A stretch of DNA of 64,000 bases from Sebastes aleutianus (Eukaryota > Chordata > Actinopteri > Perciformes > Sebastidae): the NCBI GenBank assembly GCA_916700875.1, contig CAKAKS010000022.1, forward strand, positions 16,984,065 through 17,048,064, given 5' to 3'. Positions within the stretch are counted from its first letter, which is position 1; every line of letters begins with the position of its first letter. The position numbers and the translations under genes are program-made. Of the stretch, positions 38,201 through 52,100 are shown piece after piece. The notes under the pieces are model-generated. The model did no database searches, was not told where the DNA came from, and saw nothing but the letters and a program-made list of their open reading frames with translations.

Positions 38201-41200
38201 TGTGTACGGGTCTATATAGATTGTATATTTGTGACATCACAAATGGACAGAAATCCTAACGGCTTGTTTCAAATGCACAATTTCTGAATACGGGCTGTGT
38301 GTGTTTCTCCGTATATTGAGCGTTTTGATAGTTTAACAGTATTTATATAGCACTTAAACCTGTTTTATAATATAAAAGACCTGAAAATCTCACTTTTTAC
38401 AATATGGGACCTGCCTTCTCTTCCGTAACGTGGTGATGTCACCAAGTAACACATTTGCATAATATCTGCCTATAGCAGCTAGTTTGGTCAAACAAAGGTA
38501 GTTAGAGCGGAGCTGGAGTGGAGTCTGAAGAGTTTGGTTTCTGTTGACTAATCACAACAGAGCGGGCCAGCTGACCATTCAGAGCAGACTGGGCTTTTTG
38601 AGCTCAAACAGAGCGTTTCAGACAGAGGGTGAAAAGAGGTGCCGCAGCACAGCCGGTATGAGAGAAATAAAGCGTTTTTTGAACTTTAAAGCATGTAAAC
38701 ATGTTCTAGTAGAAACCCGAAATACAAGTATGCACCTGAACATGAGCAAAATAGGTCCTCTTTAAACTGATATTTTTCATGAATCACTCTTGGTATGGTA
38801 TTTCTGGTCATTTGGTACTGCTACAGCTGTTTGGTATGCCTGGAACTTGCTGCTCAAGCCTGTTACATGCTGTGCTGTCTTTTCATCACATTTCTTCTGC
38901 ATCACCTTCTGCTCCCTCAAACATCCTCTGTCCCTACTTGAGCTTTTCACACATCATGCTTTTACATCATTACTCTTCTTTATTACTCGAGTATTCTTTA
39001 CTTCCATCTCCTCTTGTCACCGGTTCTGTCCTCTTCTCAGGGGGAATAGGGGTTTTCTCGGTTCGAGCCCAGAGCATTATTTCCTGTTCCGTCTTCTGTT
39101 TGACTTCTTTTTCCCCTCCTCACTCTCCCTCTCTCTTTTTCTTTCCATCTCTCTCTCTCTCAGTTTGACCGTGACCTGAATAAGCTCTGTGGAGACTACA
39201 CCATCTCACTGAACTAGATACATTTACACACATGTAGATACACGCAGAGAACCACATGGAGCAACTTGTGTATGGTCTAATGATTTTCCAGTTCAACTAT
39301 CCCGGATGTCCACCACGTCACACACACACATGTTACTGCTTCAATTTTGCGTTATGATATGGGAAGATCCAGTATTCCAGATCTAATAAGCATCTACTCA
39401 ATGAGCAAGATAAAGAACCCATGCACAGAAAAAAAAAAACAGCAATGCTAAAGATAACGCTGGGTGGAAAACAAAGAGACTATTTCTGCTGTGGTGACTA
39501 ATCTGAAATTAGAGTCCATGTGTGACTGCAAACGGCGGCAAAAGAGAGAAGGAGGAAGAACGACATGCTGAGAGGGATGCAGTTCACTCAAGCAATTCCC
39601 TTCACAATTTACTGGAGATATTCAGTGTATACTAATATCTCCTTCGAGTAACAAATTTAAATCAAAGAGACACTTTAGAGGAAGTGGGGAAAAAAACTAC
39701 AGAGACCTTGAGGTAACAATTATTGACGTTGCATCTCTAGAGTCACTTTTTCATGTGATAAAACTGCCCCCACCACCACTGAGTACACACATAAACCTGC
39801 TGTGATTGCTATGAATGGGAGCTCCAGTGCCACTAGGAAAATCAATTAATATGTTGAAAGCCATCAGAAAATTATCTGTATGACGTAGCAGACAGTCGGT
39901 GGTCTGTGGACATAACAATATAGCCAGAAATAGAATTTCCTGCATTTCTTATTTCAGGAGTCTGCAACCTGCGGCTCCGGAGCCACATTCGCCTCTCGTA
40001 ATATTACGACTTTTTTCTCGTAAAGTTATGACTTGATTCTCGAAATATTGCAACCTTTTTTCTCGTAAAGTTATGACTTTATTCTTGCAATATTACGACT
40101 TTTTTTCTCGTAATATTACGACTTTTTTTCTCTTAACGTTATGACTTTATTCTTGCAATATTACAACTTTTCCCAGCGTTTCCAGTTTGGGGACCTCAGA
40201 ATTACGTCTCTGCTCTTTGCAGATGATGTGGTTCTGTTTGCTCCATCAGACCGTGACCTTCAGCACACACTGGGTCGGTTTGCAGCCAAGTGTGAAGCGT
40301 TCGGGATGAGAGTCAGTACCTCCAAGTCAGAGGCTTTGGTTCTCTGCCGGAAAACTGTGGATTGCGCCCTCCAGATTTGGAGTGAGTCACTGCCCCAAGC
40401 GAAGGAGTTCAAGTATCTCGGGGTGTTGTTCAGGGTAAAATGGAGCAGGAGATTTACAGGTGGGTCGGTACGACGTCAGCAGTCATGCAGGCGTTGTACT
40501 GGTCTGTTGTGGTGAAGAGGGTGCTGAGCCAAAAGGCAAAGCTCTCGATTTACCGGTCCATCAACGTTCCGACACTGACCTAGGGTCATGAACTTTGGGT
40601 AGGGGGCCGAAAGACTGAGATTGTGGATACAAGCGGCTGAAATGAGTTTCCTTCCTAGGGTGGCTGGGCTCAGCCTTAGAGACAGACATCCGGAGGGATG
40701 CCAGCCGAGGTGGTTCGGGCATCTGATCAGGATGCCTCCTGGACGCCTCCCTTTGGAGGTCTTCGGGGCATGTCCAACTGGTAAAAGGCCCCGGGGTAGA
40801 CCCAGAACAGCCTGAGAACACCTCGGGGTCCCCAAGGAAGAGCTGGAAAGCATTGCTGGGGTAGACCCGGCCCCAGATAAGCGGAAGTTAATGAGGATGA
40901 ATTATGTGAATTACTCAAAGTAATGTTAAATATCTGACACAAAACTTAAATTGCAGTGGCCATATACAAATGAAGGGCTGCGAACTGCTTTAAATAATGT
41001 AAAACAACACAACAAAGCCATCACAGTTAACTATTCAAATGTTTTCTCTACTATTTTTGTTGAAAAATATTTTCTTTACAGACATTACTGTCGCTGTTAT
41101 GTCTCATTTCAGGAAGCATTTACTGCATTTACTGCTGTGGTCATTTTATGTATCCACCTGACTGCTCTCGTTCCACTCTGACGGTGTGACGTAGCTCATC

Positions 41201-44200
41201 CAATCATACTGGCTTGGACCTTCGCCTTACAGAAGTGGTCTGAATCATAACACATCTATATTACATATAGACCTAGGTCCAATCTCTGCCTAGCAGCACA
41301 GAGCAGAGACTCACTGATTACACCAGACATTTCCGTTCCACTCCCCTCGCTTCCAGTTTTACAAAGACTCTCTTTGCTATTTAGGCACTACTAGTGTGAC
41401 GATGATCATTATTTTTGCCCTTAATTTTCTCCTAAGGGGGTTTCTCCTAAAGTTTACAAGAAAACATCCAGAATCGAGTTATTCCAAAATAAAAAAATAT
41501 GACTCATTTCTCAGGAGACAACAAAGAGTCAACTGTTTTCCCCTCCGAGGTACAGACCTGCCAATCCACAAAACCACAACGAGCTGAAAGCAGCTAAAAA
41601 CTGCAAAAAGCTACAGACTGCAGTGTTGACGCTGAGGGGTGGAAGGGCCGGAGGTACAAGAAACCCATTCACCCCACCGGGAGTCCACTCATTAAATCTT
41701 AATACCAACAATACTGTTAAATGGAGCTTTAAGGGGCTTGTTATGGAGGTCTAACACAACTCATATATTATGCAAAGACTGCAAGGGCCAAATCACTAGG
41801 TTTAGAAAAGAAACATTTTCTTCTTATCACTTAAAGGATTGTTGGTCTTTGGGGGATTTATTAGCAGAAATGGAATTAAGTGAACAATCACCTGAAACTA
41901 CCGTTTAAGGTAACGTTTTCGTTACCTGAGAATGAGCCCTTCATATCTAGCGGGTCCTCTTCGTCGTGTTGCTCCGCCGTGTTTCTACAGTAGCCCAGAA
42001 CGGACAAACCAAACACTGGCACTAGAGAAGGCTTTTCACGTTTTTACATTACCTGAAGGCTACCGTAGTTGTCCGACACGCTTGTGAAACAGCTGCCTTT
42101 AAACACTGGGGGACATTTTTTTCACGGTAAAAAGCGATGCACGTTGTGCGGAACGGGTTGCGTTGCACCCATATTTATAAAAACAACAACACGGAGGCTC
42201 CATAGTTCGAACCAGGACACTATTTCACTGGCATCAACCTTGACAAAGATCCACTCCTTCAGTTCTCACCTTTCACAATAAAAGCCCTAGATATGGAATA
42301 TTTACTGCGAGTATTTCGCATTTTCGCGGCTTTTATTCGTCATACCTCCGGTGTGTAAAGGCCTTAAGAATGGCCTCTGAGCGAGGCGAACGGCGTTACC
42401 ACTGTTTTGCACTCTGCGGCTCACATTACTGCAGACTAGGAAAGGGAGGAGTGAGCAGAGGGGTACTGAGTTGGTTGCAATCTGCAACCACTCCACTAGA
42501 TGCAGCCAAATCCTACAGACTCTACCATATTTTATTTTTTTATCTGATGATATCTTGACAATCCTTGAATTCCTTTTCATGTCACATTTTAAACATTTCG
42601 ACTTCAATTCAAGTGATCTCCAGTTGGGATGTTAAACATGGTGTTTATATCGAAGACGTTGGTGTGCATTTACATTTGAATAGAGGTTCTATTCACCTTT
42701 CGCCTTTCATGCACTTCTCTGCAGGACTCTTCGCTGAGTGTGTGTGTTTAGACGTGCTTAGCAACAGACCTGAAATATTCTTGGAAACGTGTGGAGCGAG
42801 AGGAGACTACTGGGCATGCTCAGATGTTCTCAACAGGTCGCTGAGCACACAATGCTACCTGTAGTACCTGCAGCTCTTCTTTTTCTCCTTTGTGTTCTTT
42901 CTCTCATTTTTCCTCCTGCACTTCTTTCCCTCTGCATTCTTACTGATCTATCCAATTTGCTACTGATGACCATTTGTTACAGAGCATGAAGAAAAGCACA
43001 TGCTTGTACAATCCCCCCCAATCTCTCTCTCTCTCTCTCACACACACAGACACTGAAGAGGAGCATCAGCAGCTTGTATTTTCTCCCTGCTTCTCTAAGA
43101 GGGCTGCCCTAATTCTTCTTGACAAGGGCTGGGAGAGCCAAGAGAACATCTCAGCACACACACTCACACACACGCTGAAATATGCCACGCCACTATCCAT
43201 TTACACACAGACATGTGCAACGAAATACACATAAGTCGCGGACAACACACAGCCGCACATCTGCGCGCGTGGCATTTTACCTTAATTGCCTTTGTCACCG
43301 CTTTCACTGCCGTTTAGTCCGACTGGCCTATATTTTCCTCCATCAACACGTCACTGGCCTTCATATGCTCTTAACTGCTCAATTTGGACAAAGGCCAACT
43401 GTCTCAGCTGATTTACATACAGTATGAGACGGACTGAGGGTTGAGATAATGACTAAAAGATGTTATTTTCTCTGACGTGCAATATGTTTTTTATAATTTA
43501 TTCTCCGTCATACATTATATTCTTATTAGGGCTGTCAAAGTTAACGTGATAATAATGAGTTAACACAAAAAAAATTTTAGTGCCACTAATTTCTTTAGCG
43601 CATTAACGCAACTTGAGAATTTTTTTTTTAAAGCTGGAGTGAAGATACTGGTATCATATGAAACTAGAAAAACCTAAGAAATCCATTGGTATCAACCATG
43701 CCATACTAGCTTGTCATGAAGGAGGTTAAATTACGCTCCAAACTTACGCTAAATCTTGGTGAGGAAAACCTGTCATGGCCATTTTCAAAGTGGTCCCTTG
43801 ACCTCTGACCTCCAGATATGTGAATGTAAATGGGTTCTATGGGTACCCACGAGTCTCCCCTTTACAGACATGCCCACTCTATGATAATCACATGCAGTGT
43901 GAGGCAAGTCATAGTCAAGTCAGCACACTGACACACTGACAGCTGTTGTTGCCTGTTGGGCTGCAGTTTGCCATGTTATGATTTGAGCATATTTGTTATG
44001 CTAAATGCAGTACCTGTGAGGGTTTCTGGACAACAGCTGTCATTGTTTTGTGTTGTTAATTGATTTCTAATAACAAATATATACATATATTTGCATAAAG
44101 CAGCATATTTGCCCACTCCCATGTTGATAAGAGTATTAAATACTTGACAAATCTCCCTTTAAGGTACATTTTGAAAAGATAAAAGTGTGCGATTAATTTG

Positions 44201-46159
44201 CGATTAACTATGGACAATCATGCGCGATTAAGTATTTCAATTGATTGACAGCCCTAATTCTTATTCTAAAATGTCAGTGTCAGCACACAATAAATGGAAC
44301 ATACTCAGATGGTATTTGTCAAGCAGCCAAATTGTGCCTATGTAAGGTGTGTATGTGTGTGCACGGGTGGTTTGTGATTGTGTCTGCACGGGTCTGTCTG
44401 TATGAGTAGTTGTGTTACAGAATGACGGACAGTGTGTCAGCATGTGTGTATAACTGTTTGGTGAGGCTACCACAGGGCAAGAGGAAAAGGGAGGGAGGAA
44501 GATGGAGGTATTTCTCTCCCCTCCATAGTTCCCCTTTCCTGCATGCTGTGGCCTTTGTACAAAGAACTCAACAGGACGTCGAGTGTGTGTTTGTGCATCA
44601 TGTGAGAGAAACACAGAGACATGCTTGGATGTGCAGGCCGAGGCCGACGGCTTCTACATGAGAGAGAGAGAGAGGGGGGAGACAGACAGAAAGGGAGGCA
44701 GCATCCCTGGAGGAATTCAAACAGCCTCTGTGCTATGTGACCGGGATGGAGATGACTTCATTAGGCTGGCCAGTCTCTCTCTCTCTCGTCTCTATCTGTC
44801 CCTCTCTGGCTGTAAACACGGCTGTGAGGGTGATTTACTGTATGTCAAGGAATCTCACTTGTCAAATAGTTTCAATCTGTGTCGCGCTGACAATCCGAGA
44901 GATCAGTGTGTAGCTCTGCGCCTTTCTTTTGTGAAAAAAATCCTCAACAGATATAGCCAATTTCTATCCAGATATCACACCCAAAAATTGTCCAAAAATG
45001 TAATTGGGCTGGCAGAATTTATAGGAGATGTTTTGATTTGTTTTCATACAGTGTTGTGTTTCATGGGACGCAATCTACGTCAGAGTGAAAATGAAATGTC
45101 AGAGCATCAAATGTGACCGGATTTTATGTGTGTGTGGCGCTTGTGCTGAAAATGTCATTGGCTGACTGACGGGAGGCACAGCAGCACAAATATCTGTGTG
45201 TGTGCAGGCATGAGTGTTTAAATTTAATTGCACGTGTGTACATACTGTGTGTATTATGTATGTGGCAGTCAGTAGTATGCAGTCCTGAATTGCTCCCTAA
45301 GGCTTTCTGCTGTACATCGTGGTAGTTATTGATGAATACATTTGCAATTAGGACTTCAGCACGTTCTCTGTTGGCCCATTAAGCAGAGCTCTTAACGCCT
45401 GTTTGACCCAGAGGTCCATAGATCTCAATGCTCACTTATTGCCCAGGAATATCCTCAAGAATGCCCTAGAAGAAAAATCCTGTGTCCTCTGCTGCACCCG
45501 TCATATCAGGACTACACCGGCAGCACACGATGAGCAAAGTCAGGAAGACCTGTAAAACTTAAGTAACTTACTTATGCTCAAGTTAACAATGACAACAACA
45601 TGGTTCGGGAGAAAGAAAGAAGGTGATATTTTGGCTAAACTAGACTGAATAAAACGCTCAATATATGTAGTTTGTCCTGGGAGACAAAGTGAATGTTTAT
45701 TAAGCCATTTTGGATGACGACGTTTGCACGGACGGTGGCTCTGAGTGGTCAAACAACCCTCTTTTGCCTTTTGATGGATGCGAAAAAACGCAGAAAATCA
45801 AATACGTTCCAAAAACTTTAATGACGGATGAAAGTTTCGGTGTGTAAACGTTATTGGCACAACTTGAGGTCATATTTATTTAAAAAAATGCGACAATATC
45901 GGACAGAAAAATACAGACTTGGTGTGCAAAGGTCTTAACTTCTCAGTAATATCCATGACAGAGTAACATGTTAACGTGCCTTTCAGTTGCTGATGTGAAA
46001 GGAGTGTATTTATGTGTGTGTGTCCTTGAGTTCATGCTTTATCACCTGCATTTTAAAATAACACCACAGCTGTCTAACCTTGAGAGTAAGGTCAATGTGT
46101 ACACCTATTAGCCCTCTGCTTATTGCTTCTGCATTTAGTAGTAGAGTGGTACACATCTG

Positions 46160-46197
<38 letters not shown>

Positions 46198-49100
46198 CCC
46201 TTGACCTTTGCCAATGACTAGCTCTGCCTCTCCGTCAGATCTTTATCAATCCATTTTCTCGCTGCAGCTATACAGCTTGATGCATGGAGCGGAGCGGAGG
46301 CATTGTATCACTGTGTGGTCGAGTGTGTGCGTTCTCAAAATGTGTGTGGTTACAGTGCAATTTAACACACAGTTTGTGACACAGTGCCCATACCGTCTGG
46401 TGACTTATGTAGAAAAAAGCGCCCGCAGTGAGAGAACAACAGAAGGAAGGACGTCGATAGTAATTTCCTCAGAGTGCATAAATCTTAACTTGCAGAGAAA
46501 AGCCCAAACCTGATTACAGAACACACAAAAACTCTCATAAACACACTCTGACAGCAGCCAAAAAACACACACCCTGCCTCACTCAAGAAGCAGAGGTAAA
46601 AGAAGACAAGTCAAGACAATGGCGTCAATTTGTGGCAGCTCAGACAGGATTTCGTCTTTGTCTCGCTGATTGCCGCCACCACTGTGTTCTCATCCAAAAA
46701 TCATTTGCGCTCCCTGCTGCTCGGAACCGCATGTAAACAGACAGGAAAGTTAGCGGCCGTCGTGTCATCACGCACACTCACACACACTCCTTTTGTTGCT
46801 TTTTTGGCTGGCATTGAACCGGCGCACAGCGGGCGACCACGTCTTCTCTTCAAAGTGATGGTTGTCAGCCGTGAGTCTTCAATGAGAAAAACCATTATGC
46901 TGAGTTCTATGGGGCCAAAAAGGTCAACGCAATCACTTCCCTTACTGAGAGTGGGAGTGAGCGACCTGAAAATAGATCGTGGGGTCGCGCATGACTCGTG
47001 ATGTTAAGGGGCGGGGTTGCAGGGTAAGTGGTCACCCCTAACAAGCAAAGTATAAAGGGTGGAAGAGCTGCTTTACAAGAGAAATGGCAACATTTAAAAT
47101 GTGAATCAATACAATCAATGGTGTGAAGTCCGCAGGGTTTCTTGATATACAATGTAGAGCATGTGACCCTCAGGAAGAGTCTAAGAGTCACGTCTTCAGC
47201 TTTATGTTATCTCTTCAAAAAATACTTTAACACTGAATACTTTGCCGCCAGCAGTGGCTCCATGATCAACGATAGCAGTTCTAAGAAGCACAACGCCGCA
47301 TAACTTCAAATCTGAACATCTATAATCCTTTGAGGGATTATTTTTCAAGACGACTAAGAAGAATGCATTCATAATTACAGCCGTGGCCCGGAGTCTTAAT
47401 AAATTCTGAAATGTCAAGCTTTTCCTTTAATCTCGGCTCAATAGTCCAAAAGTCTGCATCTGTTGTTCTGTAAGATCCAGCCTTACACAACCTACATTTA
47501 CCCAACCTACTTTTCCTCCTTTTCTTGGCTGTGGCCCAAAAACCTCGAGTGTTTTCCCTCTACGTGAGATTCAACCAAATCACTGCTTGCATATTGCACT
47601 GATCATTTCATTGACGAAAACTACAACTAAAGATGTTGTTCAACACATTTTTTTTTTCACTAAGACGAGACGATGACAAGACGGCACCGATGTCATTCAA
47701 CGCTAATTGTGACTATATCAATATGCAATCATTTTGATGAAAAAAAATGAGAATAAAATCTAGTTGGCTTCTAATTTGGCTTCAATATAATCTGATGACT
47801 AAAAAAGACAAAAATGTCAACAGTTTTCATTTACTAAAAATTTGCCATGTCATGATTTGAGCGTACTGGTTACGCTAAATGAAGTACCTGCGAGGGTTTC
47901 TGGACAATATTGGTCATTGTTTTGTGTTGTTAATTTATTTTTAATAATAAATATATACATAAATTTGTATAAAGCAGCATATTTGCCCACTCCCATGTTG
48001 ATAAGAGTATTAACTACTTGACAGATCTCCCTATAAGGTACATTTTGAACGGATAAAAATGTGATTCATTTGTGATTAATAGCAATTAACTATGGACAAT
48101 CGTGGTTAATCGCGATTAAATATTTTAATCGACTGACAGCCTCACTAAAAGTATACTCAAATAGCTCTGGTTTTCTTTGACTAAAATGCCCAGACTTTTA
48201 GTCAACCAAAACTAAAATTTAAAACTAAAATTTGACTAAAAAACAGGATGAGGTTGACTAAATATGATGGAAACTAACAAGGACATTTGACAAAGGACTA
48301 AGACTAAATAAAAACATAGCTGACAAAACTAACACTAGCATACTGGCAGTCTCTTATCTTGTATTTATTTTGTAGTTATTTGTGTTCTCTCTAACTTCCT
48401 TGAACAATGAATAACTTTGCTCCAAAGCAAATATAGAGACTAAAATGCATTGCAGTCAATCCCAGACTTTTGGACTTTTGGACTGGAATATACTATAAAT
48501 CTTTTTGGCAAAAGTTCAATGGTCCACATAGTCTGTACTACGTCTTCACTAAATCAAGATATGAATGGTGTTTGTTTAGACTCGTCACAAAGCAAAGGCC
48601 TCAACATCAACATCACCAAACACAACTTCAACTTATTCCATAGTGCATTCCATTTATCAAAATATTACCAAATGTTTGTCTAATTAAGTTTCAGCTTTCT
48701 CCTGGTGCTGTTAATATTACTTTCAATGTCAATATTACAATGATACATTGACTACAATGCATGTTGATCAGTCTGTCCTTCATCTTATATACATTTTGTG
48801 GATTATTCATTACGAATATAGTTTAATTATTGGCATTATATTAGCCTTACAAATCGACGGTGGACTGCAACAACAACAACAACCCACATTGAGAACTGTC
48901 TTCGGCAGAACTGGTTGTGTTGATAATGGCTACCATGCGGGTTTTTCTTAGAAAGTACAACTGTGCTCTTTCGAGAGCTGAGATTGCCATCTAACCAAAT
49001 CCTTCTGGCAAACAAACGCTATTTAGAAATATCACAAAACAAGGGAAATCCCCAATAAGCAAAACACGGTTGAAATGGGCTACGGTTTGTGTACTTCAAA

Positions 49101-52100
49101 CAAAAACTCGCAGCCACAGAAGTACAAACACACACAGATACACATCTAGCTCCCATACAACGCTCTTAAAAGACTGAGAGGAAAACTAGTCTTACCAACT
49201 TCTCTTCAATATTCTCCAACAGTACGTCACACTTTTACCTTAATATTGGTTGTCTGGACCTAGAGCACAGCTGGATCATATGCAATCATAAAAGGTTTGT
49301 TCATGTTCATGTCAAACTAACCGATCGATGTAGCGGTAGACCACCAACTCCTGTGTTCTGCGTGGTAAAATAAAATGACTGTTTTTGTGAATGGAGTCTG
49401 GTCTGGTGGCTATGAAGACAACAATAGAGCGGCTGTTGTTCTCCATCGGGAATGGGCTGTCTGATGGCGAGGTAAAGCTATGAAAATATTCTAAATATAG
49501 CATACACTTAAACTGATATTGATTTTTTTTAGGTGGCTAAAGTACATTTTTCTGCTGCTTCCGTCCACAGCCACTGACTCAGCTAGCTGTAGCGTTCACA
49601 TTATTTATAACCTTATTGATTAGCTTCAATTAGCTTACTTTGGTAACTTACATCACTGCTTTTTGCAACGGCTGAGTGGACGTTTACATTTGGATAAAAA
49701 TGGAACAGAAAGCAGATGGACCCACCCTTTAAGTAACAGATACATGATTCAAAATCGTTCTTCTGCAGACTATTTGTCCTTAAATAAACCAGACATCTTG
49801 TAATGTACTCGCATCAAATCCACGTCAAACGATTGAACATTATCGCTGAGGGAAAACATCAAGTTGTCCCAAGAGATGAGCCTAAACTACTGTTATGTAA
49901 TGGCCATTTTAACTCATATTTGGAAAGACAAGAAATACCCAAAGCCGCAGGACTATTTGTAGTTTGAAGCTGATACGATGACACATTTTTTGAGTGAATC
50001 CATTAGGATCACAGCAGTCGCGTGTCCCAGCCTTCAGGCCTGCACAAATATGACCTCGTTTTGAAATTTGGCCTCTTTTCATATTTCCAAACTGGGCTTT
50101 ACTGAAATCAGTAAGGAACCATTTGTATAGACATGGAATTACTGGCAGAAAGTATGATGATTAAGACTTATTCAGACCAATTATTTTTGGGGAATTTTAT
50201 TATTATGGGGAAATAATATGACATTCACTCAGACGGTTATACCCAAGTGTTCATATTTAGCACACACATGCAGGACAAAGCCAGCTCTAACTTTAGAAAA
50301 ACACCTCTCTGTTTTTCATTTATACCACAACCAATATGTTGTGGCAACATTGGATCCAGGAGAGAGTGGAGGATTTTTTATCTTTTCCATCGCTCCTCAA
50401 CAGAGAGAAGGCAGACAGAAGAGGGAAAGAGAATCGGAGAGTTATTACTGTCAACAGCTACGATGTTTGCTGACAGTGCTGGGATGCATGGCTAGGCACA
50501 CAGAGAGAGAGAGAGAGAGAGTCAGAGACAGATGTGTCAAGCTGTCTGAAAGACGTTGGGGGAGAAAAACTGTTTCAATCTTACTCAAAACTAGTCCCTT
50601 GTTATCTCTCCTGGGTCATTCGTCTGGTGCTGCAAGCTTGTTTGTGTGCAAGTGTTATTTCTCGCTCTTCTATCATGCTGGTAGGAAAAAAGGCTTGTGC
50701 TGAAAACTACAGAAAGAACCTGAAATGAAGCACATTAGCAGCCTTGGTTTGTGTGTTTGAGTGGAAACCCACAATACACTATACAGCGGCCAATTGTCCA
50801 GCATGGAGCAATTTTCCTCTGGAGACAAATATGTCAGCTGACATTCTCTCTTTCACAACACAGACCAGCCCTGTCTCCCACACAATGACGTCCATCCATA
50901 CAACTAAACTGCATAACCAAAATACTTTTTGAGGGTATTTTCTCCTAGATTACGGTCTCAGTTTTAAACAGTTTTAAACACGTGATTGACATTGTAAATT
51001 GAAACAAAAACAAATATGCAACAAAACTATTTTGTTAGGTTTAGGCAATAAAATTTCTGGGTTAGGTTTAGTAAAAAAACATCATTGGCTTAAAATTATT
51101 ACAACATTGAAACAAAACAAAACAAAAACGCAACAAATGACTATGTTTCATCCGCTCCCGGGCCGCCAGAGGTGGGCTTTCTCAGTTTTTATACCCGTTA
51201 TTATTCCACAATACCTATTATTCAACATAACTTTCATTAATGGTTGCTCGATATACTACTTCACCTGCTCTGCGTGTTCCTCGTTGTACTACGTCACTCG
51301 CTGCAGCCGCCCACAGACTTACAAAGGTATTAGTGATACGTCAAAGACAAAATACGTTTCCTTCCAAGTGTAATTGAGAATGCGATTTAGTGTTGGTGTT
51401 GGTGTCCATTTTATTCCTATCACTGGGTATTGTTTGCAAATTTTCAATACTAGTGCTGATACTTGAGTTTTAGTACCGACATAAAAAAAAATTATATCAA
51501 AACGTCTTTTATGCCTTACTTTTAAGAATGTAAAAGATGTTCATGTAGATGTTTTTCTACAACTTAATTTTTTTGGTTTATCAATCTAAAATAGACAACA
51601 CTTAAATATAATTTGAAATATCTGATTAATGAGTACACAAGGCCATGAATCTCACCAGGCATTTGATGCAAACACTCTCACACTTTCGGTGCTACAAACA
51701 CATTGTGGTTGGTACCAAAACAGAACTGCGGTTTGATAGACACAGACATAATAGGAAACACACATTAAATTACAGCACCATGCAGCCACCCAAGAAACAA
51801 TAACAGGAAGGCATCAGCCCCAGCGTGCTAACTCACTACACCATACAATAGTAACTTGACTCAACTTAAAACACCAAGAAATATTCTAAGCACGTCACTC
51901 ATTTGAACTATGAGTAGTATTGCTTTTGTGTGAGTGTTTGAGCGTGAAAACACAGATAACAACCCGGGTGCTGGCCCGATCAATAACATAATGGAATATT
52001 TGGACTGGAGGCCATTCACAGCAGACTCCCCTGGTAAGTGCATCAGGGAGTAATTTATTCTTCTGTGACTGTTGGAGTGAGGGAGACGAACGGTTGTGTG

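Noticed and set aside
44583..45116. 177-codon plus-strand ORF
   Set aside because: It begins in TG/GA microsatellite-like sequence, matches no family I know and has no splice context.
50218..50703. 161-codon plus-strand ORF
   Set aside because: No recognisable domain; it includes a GA-repeat-derived RERERER stretch and is best explained by chance.
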